From: an uncultured Pelagibacteraceae bacterium
GTDB taxonomy: Bacteria; Pseudomonadota; Alphaproteobacteria; Pelagibacterales; Pelagibacteraceae
Length of the DNA: 55,795 nucleotides
Direction of reading: 5' to 3'
Assembly (NCBI GenBank): GCA_902514665.1
Contig: CABXRS010000005.1
Location: 1 to 55,795, forward strand
Part shown: positions 40,694 through 52,191 of the stretch, piece by piece
How positions within the stretch are numbered: the first letter of the stretch is position 1
Layout of the letters: every line of letters starts with the position of its first letter
The notes under the pieces: generated by a model
Database searches by the model: none
Seen by the model: only the letters and a program-made list of their open reading frames with translations
Told to the model about the DNA's origin: nothing
Translations under genes and position numbers: made by a program

Positions 40694-41602
40694 ATGGATT
40701 TTAAATCCAAGATTATATTAATTTCTGGACCAACTGCTTCAGGAAAATCAAGTTTTGCAATTATCCTTGCAAAAAAAGTAAATGGAGAAATCATTAATGC
40801 AGATAGCATGCAAGTTTATAAGCAATTAAAGATTCTTTCTGCAAGGCCAGATCAAAAAAAATACCAAAAAATAAGACATCATTTGTATGGCTTTCATGAT
40901 GTAAAGAAAAATTTTTCAACTGGGAATTGGTTGAAATTAGTTTTTAAAAAAATTGAAGAAATTAAAAAAAGAAAAAAAACACCAATTCTTGTTGGAGGTA
41001 CAGGTTTATATTTTAAGGCATTAACCGATGGACTTGTAAAAATTCCAAACATACCTTTAAAGATTAGAAATCAAATAAGACTAATGCATTCAAAAATAGG
41101 TCAAGAAAAGTTTTATAAAAAACTTTTGAAAATTGACCCAATTTCTAAAAATAAAATTGATCCAACTGATCCACATAGATCCATAAGATCCTATGAAGTA
41201 AAATTATGTACAAAGAAATCAATTCATGAATGGTATAAAAATACTAAATCTAATTTTGAAAAAAGCGATTTTTATAAAATTTATATTGACTTCCCCCGAA
41301 CAGAACTAATTGAGAGAATTAATTTCAGATCTAAGGAAATGATTAAAAATGGAGCAATTAAAGAAGTAAAAAATTTTATCAAACTTAGAGTTAGAAAAGA
41401 TAAAAGTGTTAACAAGGCAATTGGAATCAAAGAAATTAGCCAATACTTAAATAATGAAAAAGAATTGGAAGAAATTATTGAAAATATATCAATAAAAACT
41501 AGGCAATACGCTAAAAGACAAAGTACATGGGCAAGAGGCAATATGAATTCTTGGCTCAAATTAAAACCAAATGAGTTAAATAACTTTTTAAAAAAAATTT
41601 AA
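40694..41602 (+). CDS. miaA: tRNA dimethylallyltransferase MiaA
   Basis: Adds dimethylallyl to A37 of tRNAs that read UNN codons. The 302 aa begin with the P-loop GPTASGKS at residues 12-19 and continue with the family motifs INADSMQVYKQLKILSARP and LVGGTGLYFKALTDG. IGIKEISQYL and RQYAKRQSTWARGN near the end fit the tRNA-binding part. The dimethylallyl diphosphate comes from the isoprenoid pathway whose first enzyme, Dxs, is in this window. Two bases separate it from the protease gene. Confidence 0.95.
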   Translation: MDFKSKIILISGPTASGKSSFAIILAKKVNGEIINADSMQVYKQLKILSARPDQKKYQKIRHHLYGFHDVKKNFSTGNWLKLVFKKIEEIKKRKKTPILVGGTGLYFKALTDGLVKIPNIPLKIRNQIRLMHSKIGQEKFYKKLLKIDPISKNKIDPTDPHRSIRSYEVKLCTKKSIHEWYKNTKSNFEKSDFYKIYIDFPRTELIERINFRSKEMIKNGAIKEVKNFIKLRVRKDKSVNKAIGIKEISQYLNNEKELEEIIENISIKTRQYAKRQSTWARGNMNSWLKLKPNELNNFLKKI

Positions 41603-41653
41603 ATATCTCAATCAAAACTTGACCAATTAGCACAACTTCAGCTAGATTGCGAA

Positions 41654-43420
41654 ATGCCAAAATTATACACAGGAGCAGAAATTGTTTTTAAATGCCTTGA
41701 AGACCAAAAGGTAGAACATATTTTTGGATATCCAGGTGGAGCAGTTTTACCAATTTATGATGAACTTAAAAATCATACTTCTATTAAACATATATTGGTG
41801 AGACACGAACAAGGTGCTGGTCATGCAGCAGAGGGATATGCCAGATCATCAGGTAAGCCTGGAGTTGTTTTAGTTACGTCTGGACCTGGCGCAACCAATG
41901 TTGTTACAGCATTAACAGATGCATATATGGACTCAGTTCCTTTAGTTTGTATTTCTGGCCAAGTTCCAACACATTTAATAGGAACTGATGCATTTCAAGA
42001 ATGTGATACCACTGGTATTACTAGGCCCTGCACAAAACATAATTGGTTAGTAAAAGATATAAATGATTTACCAGAAATAATGCACGAAGCATTTAAAGTT
42101 GCAACTACAGGAAGACCTGGTCCTGTTTTAGTTGATATTCCAAAAGATATTCAATTTGCAAAAACCAAATATAAAAAACCAAAAAAAGAAAAAAAATTAA
42201 ATAGAAAATCAAATAACAAATTTTCTCAAAAACAAATAGATCAACTAATTGATTTATTAAAAAATGCAAAAAAACCAGTTATTTATAGTGGTGGTGGAGT
42301 AATTAATTCAGGCCCTAAGGCAAGTGATGCATTAAGAGAGTTTGTAGAATTAACTGGCTTTCCAATAACTTCTACACTTCAAGGTTTAGGTGCTTATCCT
42401 GGTGATGATAATCAATTTCTTGGAATGTTAGGCATGCATGGAACTTATGAGGCAAACAATGCTATGCATGATTGTGATCTTCTAATAAATATTGGTGCGA
42501 GATTTGATGATCGTATCACTGGAAAAATAGATGAATTTTCGCCAAACTCAAAAAAAGTTCATATAGATATAGATCCTTCTTCTATAAATAAAATTATAAA
42601 AGTTGATCTTGCAATTGTAGGTGATGTTACAAAAGTAATCGGCAGAGTAAATAAAACAATATTGAAAAACAAAAATGGCCACAGCAAATCTAATAAATCA
42701 AATATTGCTAAGTGGTGGGAACAAATACAAAAATGGAGAGAAAAAGAGTCCCTCAATTTTGTTAATAGTAATGATAGTATTAAGCCTCAACATGCGGTTC
42801 AAAGACTATATGAGTTAACTAAAGATAAAGATACCTATGTAACAACTGAAGTAGGTCAGCATCAGATGTGGGCAGCACAACATTACAAATTTAATAAACC
42901 AAATAGATGGATGACATCTGGAGGTTTAGGCACAATGGGTTATGGTTTACCGGCTGCAGTAGGTGTGCAAATTGCACACCCAGAAAAGTTAGTAGTTGAT
43001 ATTGCTGGTGAAGCCTCTGTATTAATGACAATGCAAGAAATGTCTACTGCAGTTCAATATAATTTACCAATTAAAATTTTTATTTTGAACAACCAGTACA
43101 TGGGAATGGTAAGGCAATGGCAAGAGCTTTTACATGAAAAAAATTATTCTGAGAGTTATTCTGAAGCACTTCCTGATTTTTTAAAAATGGCTGAGGCTTA
43201 TGGCTGTAAAGGAATTAAAGCAGAAAACCCATCTGAATTAGATGAAAAAATTCAAGAAATGATAGATTATAATGGTCCAGTAATTTTTGATTGTCATGTT
43301 GATCCAAATGAAAATTGCTTTCCAATGATACCTTCAGGAAAACCTCACAATCAGATGATATTAGGACCCAATGATCAAGAAGAGAATAAAATCAAGGGAA
43401 AAGGCAAAGCCTTAGTTTAA
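41654..43420 (+). CDS. ilvB: Acetolactate synthase large subunit IlvB
   Basis: Thiamine-diphosphate enzyme that makes acetolactate and acetohydroxybutyrate for valine, leucine and isoleucine. The 588 aa open with TGAEIVFKCLEDQKVEHIFGYPGGAVLPIYDEL. The catalytic Glu is in VRHEQGAGHAAEGYARSSGKPG, and the TPP/Mg region is GEASVLMTMQEMSTAVQYNLPIKIFILNNQYMGMV. Note GEAS in place of the usual GDGSF/GDAS, a variant in the Mg-binding loop. Its C-terminus binds nothing unusual. A possible TTGACC/TAGATT promoter lies very close to the ATG. The ilvH gene starts five bases later. Confidence 0.95.
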   Translation: MPKLYTGAEIVFKCLEDQKVEHIFGYPGGAVLPIYDELKNHTSIKHILVRHEQGAGHAAEGYARSSGKPGVVLVTSGPGATNVVTALTDAYMDSVPLVCISGQVPTHLIGTDAFQECDTTGITRPCTKHNWLVKDINDLPEIMHEAFKVATTGRPGPVLVDIPKDIQFAKTKYKKPKKEKKLNRKSNNKFSQKQIDQLIDLLKNAKKPVIYSGGGVINSGPKASDALREFVELTGFPITSTLQGLGAYPGDDNQFLGMLGMHGTYEANNAMHDCDLLINIGARFDDRITGKIDEFSPNSKKVHIDIDPSSINKIIKVDLAIVGDVTKVIGRVNKTILKNKNGHSKSNKSNIAKWWEQIQKWREKESLNFVNSNDSIKPQHAVQRLYELTKDKDTYVTTEVGQHQMWAAQHYKFNKPNRWMTSGGLGTMGYGLPAAVGVQIAHPEKLVVDIAGEASVLMTMQEMSTAVQYNLPIKIFILNNQYMGMVRQWQELLHEKNYSESYSEALPDFLKMAEAYGCKGIKAENPSELDEKIQEMIDYNGPVIFDCHVDPNENCFPMIPSGKPHNQMILGPNDQEENKIKGKGKALV

Positions 43421-43425
43421 TTATA

Positions 43426-43974
43426 ATGCCAAAATCAAAATCAGCTTATAGTGTTCCGACTAAAAAAGAGAAATCTGATACATATATATTTGTAGTTTGG
43501 GTTGATAATGAGTCTGGAGTACTTGCACGAGTAGTAGGATTATTTTCTGGTCGAGGATACAATATTGAGTCTTTAGCGGTTGCAGAGGTAGATGCAGTTA
43601 AAAATATTTCAAGAATTACAATTGTTACAACGGGGACGCCCCAAGTAATCGATCAAATTAAACTTCAATTAGCTAAATTAGTCCCCGTGCATAAAGTTGC
43701 AGAATTTAAAAGAGAAGATAAAAATGTCATATTTAAAGAAATGGCATTATTTAAAATTACTGGAAAAAAAAAGAAAATGGAAAAATGTTTAAATGCCTGT
43801 AAAAAATTTGACTTAGTTATTTTAGATGAAACTAAAACATCTAAGGTTATTCAAATAACAGCATTAAGAAGAGAAATTGATAAAATTAGTAAAAAATTAA
43901 AACCTTGGGGACTTATTAGCGCTTCTAGAACCGGGGCTGTTGCGATGACAAGAGGTGCCAAAATATTTAATTAA
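43426..43974 (+). CDS. ilvH: Acetolactate synthase small regulatory subunit IlvH
   Basis: Regulatory subunit that gives valine feedback control and raises IlvB activity. The 182 aa have an ACT domain near residues 20-95 (VWVDNESGVLARVVGLFSGRGYNIESLAVAEVD) and the family's C-terminal domain with ALRREIDKISKKLKPWGLISASRTGAVAM. Length is slightly above E. coli IlvH (163), due to about 18 N-terminal residues. It follows ilvB within a few bases and precedes ilvC by 18. Confidence 0.95.
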   Translation: MPKSKSAYSVPTKKEKSDTYIFVVWVDNESGVLARVVGLFSGRGYNIESLAVAEVDAVKNISRITIVTTGTPQVIDQIKLQLAKLVPVHKVAEFKREDKNVIFKEMALFKITGKKKKMEKCLNACKKFDLVILDETKTSKVIQITALRREIDKISKKLKPWGLISASRTGAVAMTRGAKIFN

Positions 43975-43980
43975 TTATAA

Positions 43981-45015
<1,035 letters not shown>

Positions 45016-45069
45016 TAAAATGAAAGACCCAAAATAAACCAATAGATTTCAAAATATTTAACATTTATT

Positions 45070-45098
45070 TTGCAATCTCACTTATAGATTGTATTATA
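45070..45098 (+). promoter_or_regulatory. Candidate promoter of leuA
   Basis: TTGCAA is followed after 16-17 bases by TATTAT/ATTATA in the 103-base gap between ilvC and leuA. Transcription would begin about 45104 and give a leader of only about 15 bases, which supports the ATG at 45119 as the translation start. No obvious leader peptide or attenuator is seen. Confidence 0.4.
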
Positions 45099-45118
45099 AA
45101 TTTGCTACAAATTTAATT

Positions 45119-46696
45119 ATGAGTGACCAAGATAAAGTTTATATTTTTGATACAACTATGCGCGATGGTGAGCAATCACCTGGCGCATCTATGAGCGTTG
45201 AGGAAAAAATTCAAATTTCAAGAGTATTTGACGACATGGGTATTGATATAATTGAAGCTGGATTTCCAATTACATCACCTGGAGATTTTGAGGCAGTTTC
45301 TGCAATAAGCAAAGGTTTGAAGAATTCAATTCCATGTGGTTTAGCAAGAGCTAAAAAAAAAGATATTGATGCATGTTATGAATCTTTAAAACATGCAAAA
45401 AGATTTAGAATTCACACATTTATATCAACAAGCCCAGTGCATATGAAGCATAAGCTGGATATGACAGATAATCAGGTATTAGATGCAATTAAGGAAAGTG
45501 TTACATATGCAAAAAAGTTTACTGATGATGTTGAATGGTCTTGTGAAGATGGAACAAGAACTACTTTAGATTTTATGTGTAAAACAATTGAGTTAGCAAT
45601 AAATTGTGGAGCAACAACAGTAAATATTCCCGATACAGTTGGTTACTCCATACCTGAAGAATTTGCAAAGACAATTACACATATAAAAAACAATGTTCCT
45701 AACATTGATAAAGCAATCATATCTGCTCATTGCCATAATGATCTTGGTTTAGCTGTTGCTAATGCTCTTGCTGGTTTATCTGCAGGTGTAAGACAAATAG
45801 AATGTACAATTAATGGAATAGGTGAAAGAGCTGGAAATGCAGCGCTAGAGGAAATTGTTATGGCTATCAAAACAAGAAATGATTTGATGCCTTATGAAAC
45901 TGGAATTAAAACAGAGTTGATAAGTAAAGCTTCTAAAATAGTTTCAAATGCAACTGGGTTTCCTGTTCAATTTAACAAAGCAATAGTAGGTAAAAATGCT
46001 TTTGCGCATGAATCTGGTATCCATCAAGATGGAATGTTAAAAAATAGAGAAACTTATGAAATTATGTCACCAGAGAGTGTTGGAGTAAAAAAGACGTCTT
46101 TGGTTATGGGCAAACATTCTGGAAGACATGCATTTAAGGATAAATTAAGTGACCTAGGTTATTCTAATGTAACAGATGATGTGATTCAAGAAGCATTTGG
46201 TAAATTTAAAGTTTTAGCAGATAAAAAAAAACATATTTATGATGAAGATATAGTAGCATTGGTCGATGATAGTTTAATTGTTGATAATAAAATAAATGCA
46301 ATAAATTTAAAATCATTAAAAGTTTTTGCTGGTACTGGAGAACCCCAAAAAGCTGAAATGACTCTTGATGTTTTTGGTGATATTAAGAAAACTTCACAAA
46401 CTGGAGATGGTCCAGTGGATGCAATATTTAAATGCATAAAAGAACTTTATCAACATGATGTTAAATTATCTTTATATCAAGTTCATGCTGTGACTGAAGG
46501 AACAGATGCACAAGCTACAGTTAGTGTAAAAATTGAGGAAAATGATAGAACTACAGTTGGTCAGTCTGCAGATACAGATACATTAGTTGCATCAGCAAAA
46601 GCTTACTTAAATGCATTGAATAAAATGCTTATAAAAAGAGAGAAAAAGTCTCTTTCTGAAAATATTGAACATCAAAAGGTAAAAGGGGGAGTTTAA
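45119..46696 (+). CDS. leuA: 2-isopropylmalate synthase LeuA
   Basis: First step of leucine synthesis, from 2-ketoisovalerate and acetyl-CoA. From the chosen start it is 525 aa. The catalytic TIM barrel has FDTTMRDGEQSPGASMS and SCEDGTRTTLDFMCKTIELAI, with the metal ligands in SAHCHNDLGLAVANALAGLSAGVRQIECTINGIGERAGNAALEEIVMA. The GKHSGRHAFKDKLSDLGY segment precedes the C-terminal leucine-binding LeuA_dimer domain (about 390-500). An ATG at 45089 extends the frame by ten residues (MYYKFATNLI), but it would overlap the candidate promoter, so I chose 45119. The mreB gene begins right after the stop. Confidence 0.95.
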   Translation: MSDQDKVYIFDTTMRDGEQSPGASMSVEEKIQISRVFDDMGIDIIEAGFPITSPGDFEAVSAISKGLKNSIPCGLARAKKKDIDACYESLKHAKRFRIHTFISTSPVHMKHKLDMTDNQVLDAIKESVTYAKKFTDDVEWSCEDGTRTTLDFMCKTIELAINCGATTVNIPDTVGYSIPEEFAKTITHIKNNVPNIDKAIISAHCHNDLGLAVANALAGLSAGVRQIECTINGIGERAGNAALEEIVMAIKTRNDLMPYETGIKTELISKASKIVSNATGFPVQFNKAIVGKNAFAHESGIHQDGMLKNRETYEIMSPESVGVKKTSLVMGKHSGRHAFKDKLSDLGYSNVTDDVIQEAFGKFKVLADKKKHIYDEDIVALVDDSLIVDNKINAINLKSLKVFAGTGEPQKAEMTLDVFGDIKKTSQTGDGPVDAIFKCIKELYQHDVKLSLYQVHAVTEGTDAQATVSVKIEENDRTTVGQSADTDTLVASAKAYLNALNKMLIKREKKSLSENIEHQKVKGGV

Positions 46697-47731
<1,035 letters not shown>

Positions 47732-47737
47732 AAAAAG

Positions 47738-48586
47738 ATGGCTACAGGCAGAGACGATTTCGTAATTGCCTTTAGATCAGCTTTTTTAAAAAAAAAAGAT
47801 AAACAAAAATTTTCATTACTTAGTCTAATTTTATTATCAATTGTTGTAATTATTTTAAGTGATATAAACTTTAAACCTATTAAGTTTGTAAAGATTGGTA
47901 TTAATGAAATTATTTATAGATCTTCATATTTAGCATCTAAGCCTGAAAATTACCTTCAGAAATTAAATCTTAAGATTAAAAATCATCTTAATCTATTTGA
48001 AAATTTTGAAAATATAAAATTAGAATTAGAAAATTTAAAACAAGAAAAAATAACTGAAAATTTTTTGAAATTAGAAAATGAAAAATTGAGAACTCTTATT
48101 AATGAAAATATAAATTCTGATGAAATATTAGCAAAAGTTTTAATTGATCGAGAAAGCCCTTTCCTTAAGTCTATTATTTTAAATAAAGGAACAAAAGACA
48201 ATGTTAAAATGGGAATGGCAATAATAGATGGTGTTTACCTTGTAGGTCAAATAATTGAGGTTAATTACACCAATTCTAGAGCTTTATTGTTATCAGATTT
48301 AAATAGTAAAATACCTTCAGTTTTAGTTCCACAAAATATTCAAGCAGTAGTTTCGGGCACTGGTAAGGATTATGGAATAATTGAACATACTAAAGATGAT
48401 ATTGATGAAGATTTAAATAAAATAGAGACAATAATTTATACTTCAGGCCTTGGAGGTCTTTTTAAACCTGGAATACCTATTGGAAAAATAATGAAAGACA
48501 CAGAAAATAAAATAGATTTCTTCTCTGATTTCACACAATTAAACTTTATTAAAATAACTTCATTTAGCATTGGGGATAAAAATTAA
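47738..48586 (+). CDS. mreC: Rod-shape-determining protein MreC
   Basis: Bitopic membrane protein that links MreB to the PBP2-RodA synthase in the periplasm. The 282 aa have a cytoplasmic start and a membrane segment at about 27-45. A coiled coil follows (about 70-125, rich in Leu/Glu/Lys), then the beta-barrel domain with ILNKGTKDNVKMGMAIIDGVYLVGQIIEV and GLGGLFKPGIPIG. The ATG is six bases after mreB. Sequence drifts quickly in this family, so the context adds much to the certainty. Confidence 0.93.
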   Translation: MATGRDDFVIAFRSAFLKKKDKQKFSLLSLILLSIVVIILSDINFKPIKFVKIGINEIIYRSSYLASKPENYLQKLNLKIKNHLNLFENFENIKLELENLKQEKITENFLKLENEKLRTLINENINSDEILAKVLIDRESPFLKSIILNKGTKDNVKMGMAIIDGVYLVGQIIEVNYTNSRALLLSDLNSKIPSVLVPQNIQAVVSGTGKDYGIIEHTKDDIDEDLNKIETIIYTSGLGGLFKPGIPIGKIMKDTENKIDFFSDFTQLNFIKITSFSIGDKN

Positions 48587-49104
48587 TGTCTTCTCTAAAC
48601 AAAAGTACATTTTTAAAAGCATTCTTATCTTACTTACCGTTAGTAATTTTGTTTGTTTCTGTATTTAATGAGTTTGACTTTAATTATTTAAAAATTGAAA
48701 ATTTCTCTTTTAATTTTGTTTACATACTAATTTTTTATTGGACTTTAAGAAATCCCGATAGTCTCGGATATTTTTCTATATTTTTAGCAGGAATTATTAA
48801 TGATGTTGTTATAGGTATTCCTTTAGGAATAAGTAGCTTATGTTATTTAATACTATGCGCAGTCACTGCATATATAAGGAATATTACTTTAAGCCCAAAT
48901 TTTGTAAAAGATTGGTTTTCTTTTTTATTTACCATAGTCTTAATCAATTCGATACAAGTCATTATATTAGATTTGATATTTTTGTTAGAGATTAATTACA
49001 TGAATTATGTGGTTAACTCAGGATTTACATTTTTGTTTTATCCATTATTTTTTGTAATATTTAATTCTTTAAGTCAAACAATTTCACAAAAAAAAAATGA
49101 TTAA
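48586..49104 (+). CDS. mreD: Rod-shape-determining protein MreD
   Basis: Integral membrane protein of the elongasome, 172 aa with about five membrane segments (for example near 15-32, 45-62, 70-85, 110-130, 140-165). The segment YFSIFLAGIINDVVIGIPLGISSLCYLILC matches MreD. The start overlaps the mreC stop by one base, and the end overlaps the PBP2 gene by eight. Sequence alone would give a moderate score. Confidence 0.9.
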   Translation: MSSLNKSTFLKAFLSYLPLVILFVSVFNEFDFNYLKIENFSFNFVYILIFYWTLRNPDSLGYFSIFLAGIINDVVIGIPLGISSLCYLILCAVTAYIRNITLSPNFVKDWFSFLFTIVLINSIQVIILDLIFLLEINYMNYVVNSGFTFLFYPLFFVIFNSLSQTISQKKND

Positions 49105-51001
49105 AGAAAATTTGGGTATTAGAAAATCAGATGTAATAAACAGAAGAATGTTTATCATTGGTGTTGCAAAAATAGTTGTATTTGCAGGAATTGTTGCTCG
49201 ACTGTTTTCTTTACAAATAAATGAAAATAAAAAATATCTTACACTTTCTGATAAAAATAGAATTAGAGAATGGAAACTTCCACCAACTAGAGGCAACATT
49301 GTTGATTATTTTGGAAATATAATTGCAGGCAATTTAAAAGTTTACCAATTACATATTATACCTGAACAAGTTGAAAACTTAAACTATCTTTTAGTAAGAT
49401 TAAAAACACTTTTAAATTTAAGTGATAAAAAAATTCAGAAAATAGTAAAGTTAAAAAATAAATTAAAACCTTGGGATAGTATAATCGTATCTGAGAATTT
49501 AAGCTGGAGTCAATTCTTAAAGGTTAATAATTATTTGTATGATTTAGTTGGAGTAAAACCTGTAATGACAATCTCCAGGAATTATCCATTTAGTGAAATG
49601 TATACTCATGTTCTAGGCTATGTAAGTCAACCGAATGAAGAGGAAATATTAGAAAATGAAATAGTAAAAGAAAGATTTGTTCCAGGTATGAAAATTGGAA
49701 AGTTAGGTTTAGAAAAAACACTTGAGAACGAATTGATTGGGACTAATGCAATTCAAAGATATGAAGTGAATGCTTATGGAAAAAGGATAAATCAACTCGA
49801 ATATCAAAAAGGACTACAAGGCAACAAAATAAGATTAACTTTAGATACCGAAGTTCAAAAGCTTTCTGCTCAATTGCTTTCGAATAAAGCTGGATCAATA
49901 AGCGTTATGGATATTTATACAGGAGATATTATAGCTATGTATTCGTCACCATCTTATGATCCAAATTTATTTTTGTTTGGAATTAGTCAAGATGAGTGGC
50001 AACTAATTAGAAATAATCCTCTAAAACCCTTGATTAACAAAACTCTTTCAGGGCTTTATTCTCCAGGGTCAACTATTAAACCTATAGTAGCCCTTTCTGC
50101 TTTGGAAAATAATATCATCAATAAAAATTTCAAAGTTAAATGCACAGGTAAAACAGAATTATATGGGCAGACTTTTCATTGTTGGAAGGAAAAAGGACAT
50201 GGCTTTGTAAGTTTAAAAAATGCAATGAAGCAATCCTGTGATACTTATTTTTATGAAATTGCTAGATTGTTAGGAGTTGATCGATTAAACGTTACAGCTA
50301 AAAAATTTGGTTTAGGTGAAAAAGTATTAGGAGAATATTTTGATAATGAAAAAAAAGGTTTATTTCCAAATACTAATTGGAAAAAAAATAATCTTGGAAA
50401 AGGATGGGTTTTAGGAGAGACATTGATTACAGGAATTGGGCAAGGATACACTCAAACTACACCTTTACAATTATGTTTAATGACTGCCCAGATCGCAAAT
50501 GGTGGTTATAAAATTAAACCAAAAATTATAGTAAATGACGATCCGTTAAGTTTAGAAGATGCAAAAAAATCAATGGAATTTCAGTCTTTGCAAAAACCCA
50601 ACACGAGATTATTTAACAATCCAAAAAACATTAAAATAGTTCAAGAAGCAATGTTTAGTTCTACGAATGAGCAATTTGGTACTTCTTATAGATCTAGAAT
50701 TGATGATCCAAAATATCAATTTGCGGGTAAAACTGGAACTGCTCAAGTAAAAAGGATTAGTAAAAGAGAGAGAGAGCTTGATCTAGAATTAGAACAAATA
50801 CCTTATAAGGATAGAGATCACGCACTTTATGTTGCTTATGGTCCATATAAAAATCCAAGATATGCATTAAGTATAATTGTTGAACATGGTGGTTCAGGTA
50901 GCAAAGCTGCAGCTCCAATGGCAAAAGAATTGTTTAAATTAATAATTGATAGAGATGAGCTAAGAGACCAACAATCTAATTTTGAAAATATAAATATCTG
51001 A
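49097..51001 (+). CDS. mrdA: Penicillin-binding protein 2 (elongasome transpeptidase)
   Basis: Cross-links peptidoglycan during cell elongation, in complex with RodA. The 634 aa have one N-terminal membrane anchor (about 18-38) and a dimerisation domain with PPTRGNIVDYFGNIIAGN. The transpeptidase has the SxxK motif STIK (S325, K328), a probable SCD/SxN motif in QSCDTYFYE, and KTGT near residue 550. Length matches the family. Its stop overlaps the rodA start in a TGATG junction. Confidence 0.95.
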   Translation: MIKENLGIRKSDVINRRMFIIGVAKIVVFAGIVARLFSLQINENKKYLTLSDKNRIREWKLPPTRGNIVDYFGNIIAGNLKVYQLHIIPEQVENLNYLLVRLKTLLNLSDKKIQKIVKLKNKLKPWDSIIVSENLSWSQFLKVNNYLYDLVGVKPVMTISRNYPFSEMYTHVLGYVSQPNEEEILENEIVKERFVPGMKIGKLGLEKTLENELIGTNAIQRYEVNAYGKRINQLEYQKGLQGNKIRLTLDTEVQKLSAQLLSNKAGSISVMDIYTGDIIAMYSSPSYDPNLFLFGISQDEWQLIRNNPLKPLINKTLSGLYSPGSTIKPIVALSALENNIINKNFKVKCTGKTELYGQTFHCWKEKGHGFVSLKNAMKQSCDTYFYEIARLLGVDRLNVTAKKFGLGEKVLGEYFDNEKKGLFPNTNWKKNNLGKGWVLGETLITGIGQGYTQTTPLQLCLMTAQIANGGYKIKPKIIVNDDPLSLEDAKKSMEFQSLQKPNTRLFNNPKNIKIVQEAMFSSTNEQFGTSYRSRIDDPKYQFAGKTGTAQVKRISKRERELDLELEQIPYKDRDHALYVAYGPYKNPRYALSIIVEHGGSGSKAAAPMAKELFKLIIDRDELRDQQSNFENINI

Positions 51002-52125
51002 TGTTACAACATGATAGTTTAAATTCTGAACTTTCTTTTTTTCAAAAAGTTAAAGAAATAGATTATACATTATTGATTTGTATTATTATTTTATCAATAA
51101 TAAGTTTATTGGTTATGTACTCAACAGATGGTGGAGAAATACTTTATCATACCAAAAGTCATTTTAGTAAATTAGCAGTTTTCTTTCCTATGATGATAGT
51201 AATTGCATTTTTAAATATTCGACATTGGCATACTTTTGCATATGTATTTTACCTCTTAATTATTCTTTTATTATTGTATGTTTCGTTATTTGGTTTAAAA
51301 GCATCTGGCTCGCAAAGATGGATGGATTTATATCTATTTGTTCTCCAGCCATCTGAGTTGATGAAAATTGGTATTATTTTATGTCTTGCAAAATACTATC
51401 ATCGAATAAAAATTGAAAATGTAAATACTTTAACAAGTATCATTTTGGTTTTAACAATTATAACAATACCAATTATATTTGTTATCTCCCAACCGGATCT
51501 TGGAACATCAGTATTAATTGCCTTGAGTGGTTTAATAATTTTGTGGTTAGGTGGAGTAAGAGTTAAATATTTCGTATATTCATTTATAACTTTCCTAATA
51601 TCGCTTCCTTTTATTATATCTTTTTTAAAACCTTATCAAAAACTAAGAATATTAACATTTCTAGATCCAGACAGAGATCCTCTAGGGGCAGGTTATCAAA
51701 TTATCCAATCTAAAATTGCAATTGGATCGGGTGGATTAGATGGCAAAGGATTTTTAAAAGGAACACAAAGTTATTTAGATTTTTTACCAGAAAAACATAC
51801 TGACTTTATTTTTACTTTATTTTCTGAGGAATTTGGTTTTATTGGATCTGTTGGTCTTTTAATTCTTTACACAATAATAATATTAAGAATAATTCGTATT
51901 GGAGCTATATCAAGAAGTAATTTTTCTAAATTATTTTGCTTTGGTTTTGCTTTTTCAATTTTTATTTATATCTTTGTAAACTTATCAATGGTTTTAGGCT
52001 TACTTCCTATAGTTGGTTCTCCACTTCCCATCATGTCGTATGGGGGCTCTTCAATGTTAGCTACTATGATAGGCTTTGGTATTGTCTTGAGTGCAAAAAT
52101 TAATCATAAGCAGACAATTGCCTAG
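51001..52125 (+). CDS. rodA: Peptidoglycan glycosyltransferase RodA
   Basis: SEDS-family polymerase that makes glycan strands, paired with PBP2. The 374 aa have about ten membrane segments. Signatures are the loop with SQRWMDLYLFVLQPSELMKIGIILCLAKYY, QPDLGTSVLIALSGLIILWLGG and FLPEKHTDFIFTLFSEEFGFIGS. The C-terminal VGSPLPIMSYGGSSMLATMIGFGIVLS is intact. The Asp and other catalytic residues of the periplasmic loop appear kept. Last gene of the mre run. Confidence 0.95.
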   Translation: MLQHDSLNSELSFFQKVKEIDYTLLICIIILSIISLLVMYSTDGGEILYHTKSHFSKLAVFFPMMIVIAFLNIRHWHTFAYVFYLLIILLLLYVSLFGLKASGSQRWMDLYLFVLQPSELMKIGIILCLAKYYHRIKIENVNTLTSIILVLTIITIPIIFVISQPDLGTSVLIALSGLIILWLGGVRVKYFVYSFITFLISLPFIISFLKPYQKLRILTFLDPDRDPLGAGYQIIQSKIAIGSGGLDGKGFLKGTQSYLDFLPEKHTDFIFTLFSEEFGFIGSVGLLILYTIIILRIIRIGAISRSNFSKLFCFGFAFSIFIYIFVNLSMVLGLLPIVGSPLPIMSYGGSSMLATMIGFGIVLSAKINHKQTIA

Positions 52126-52191
52126 TTAGATAAATTTCAAATAAGTATAATTTGTCACTCTAATAAATTTTATTTTATTGTATAAGAGGTC

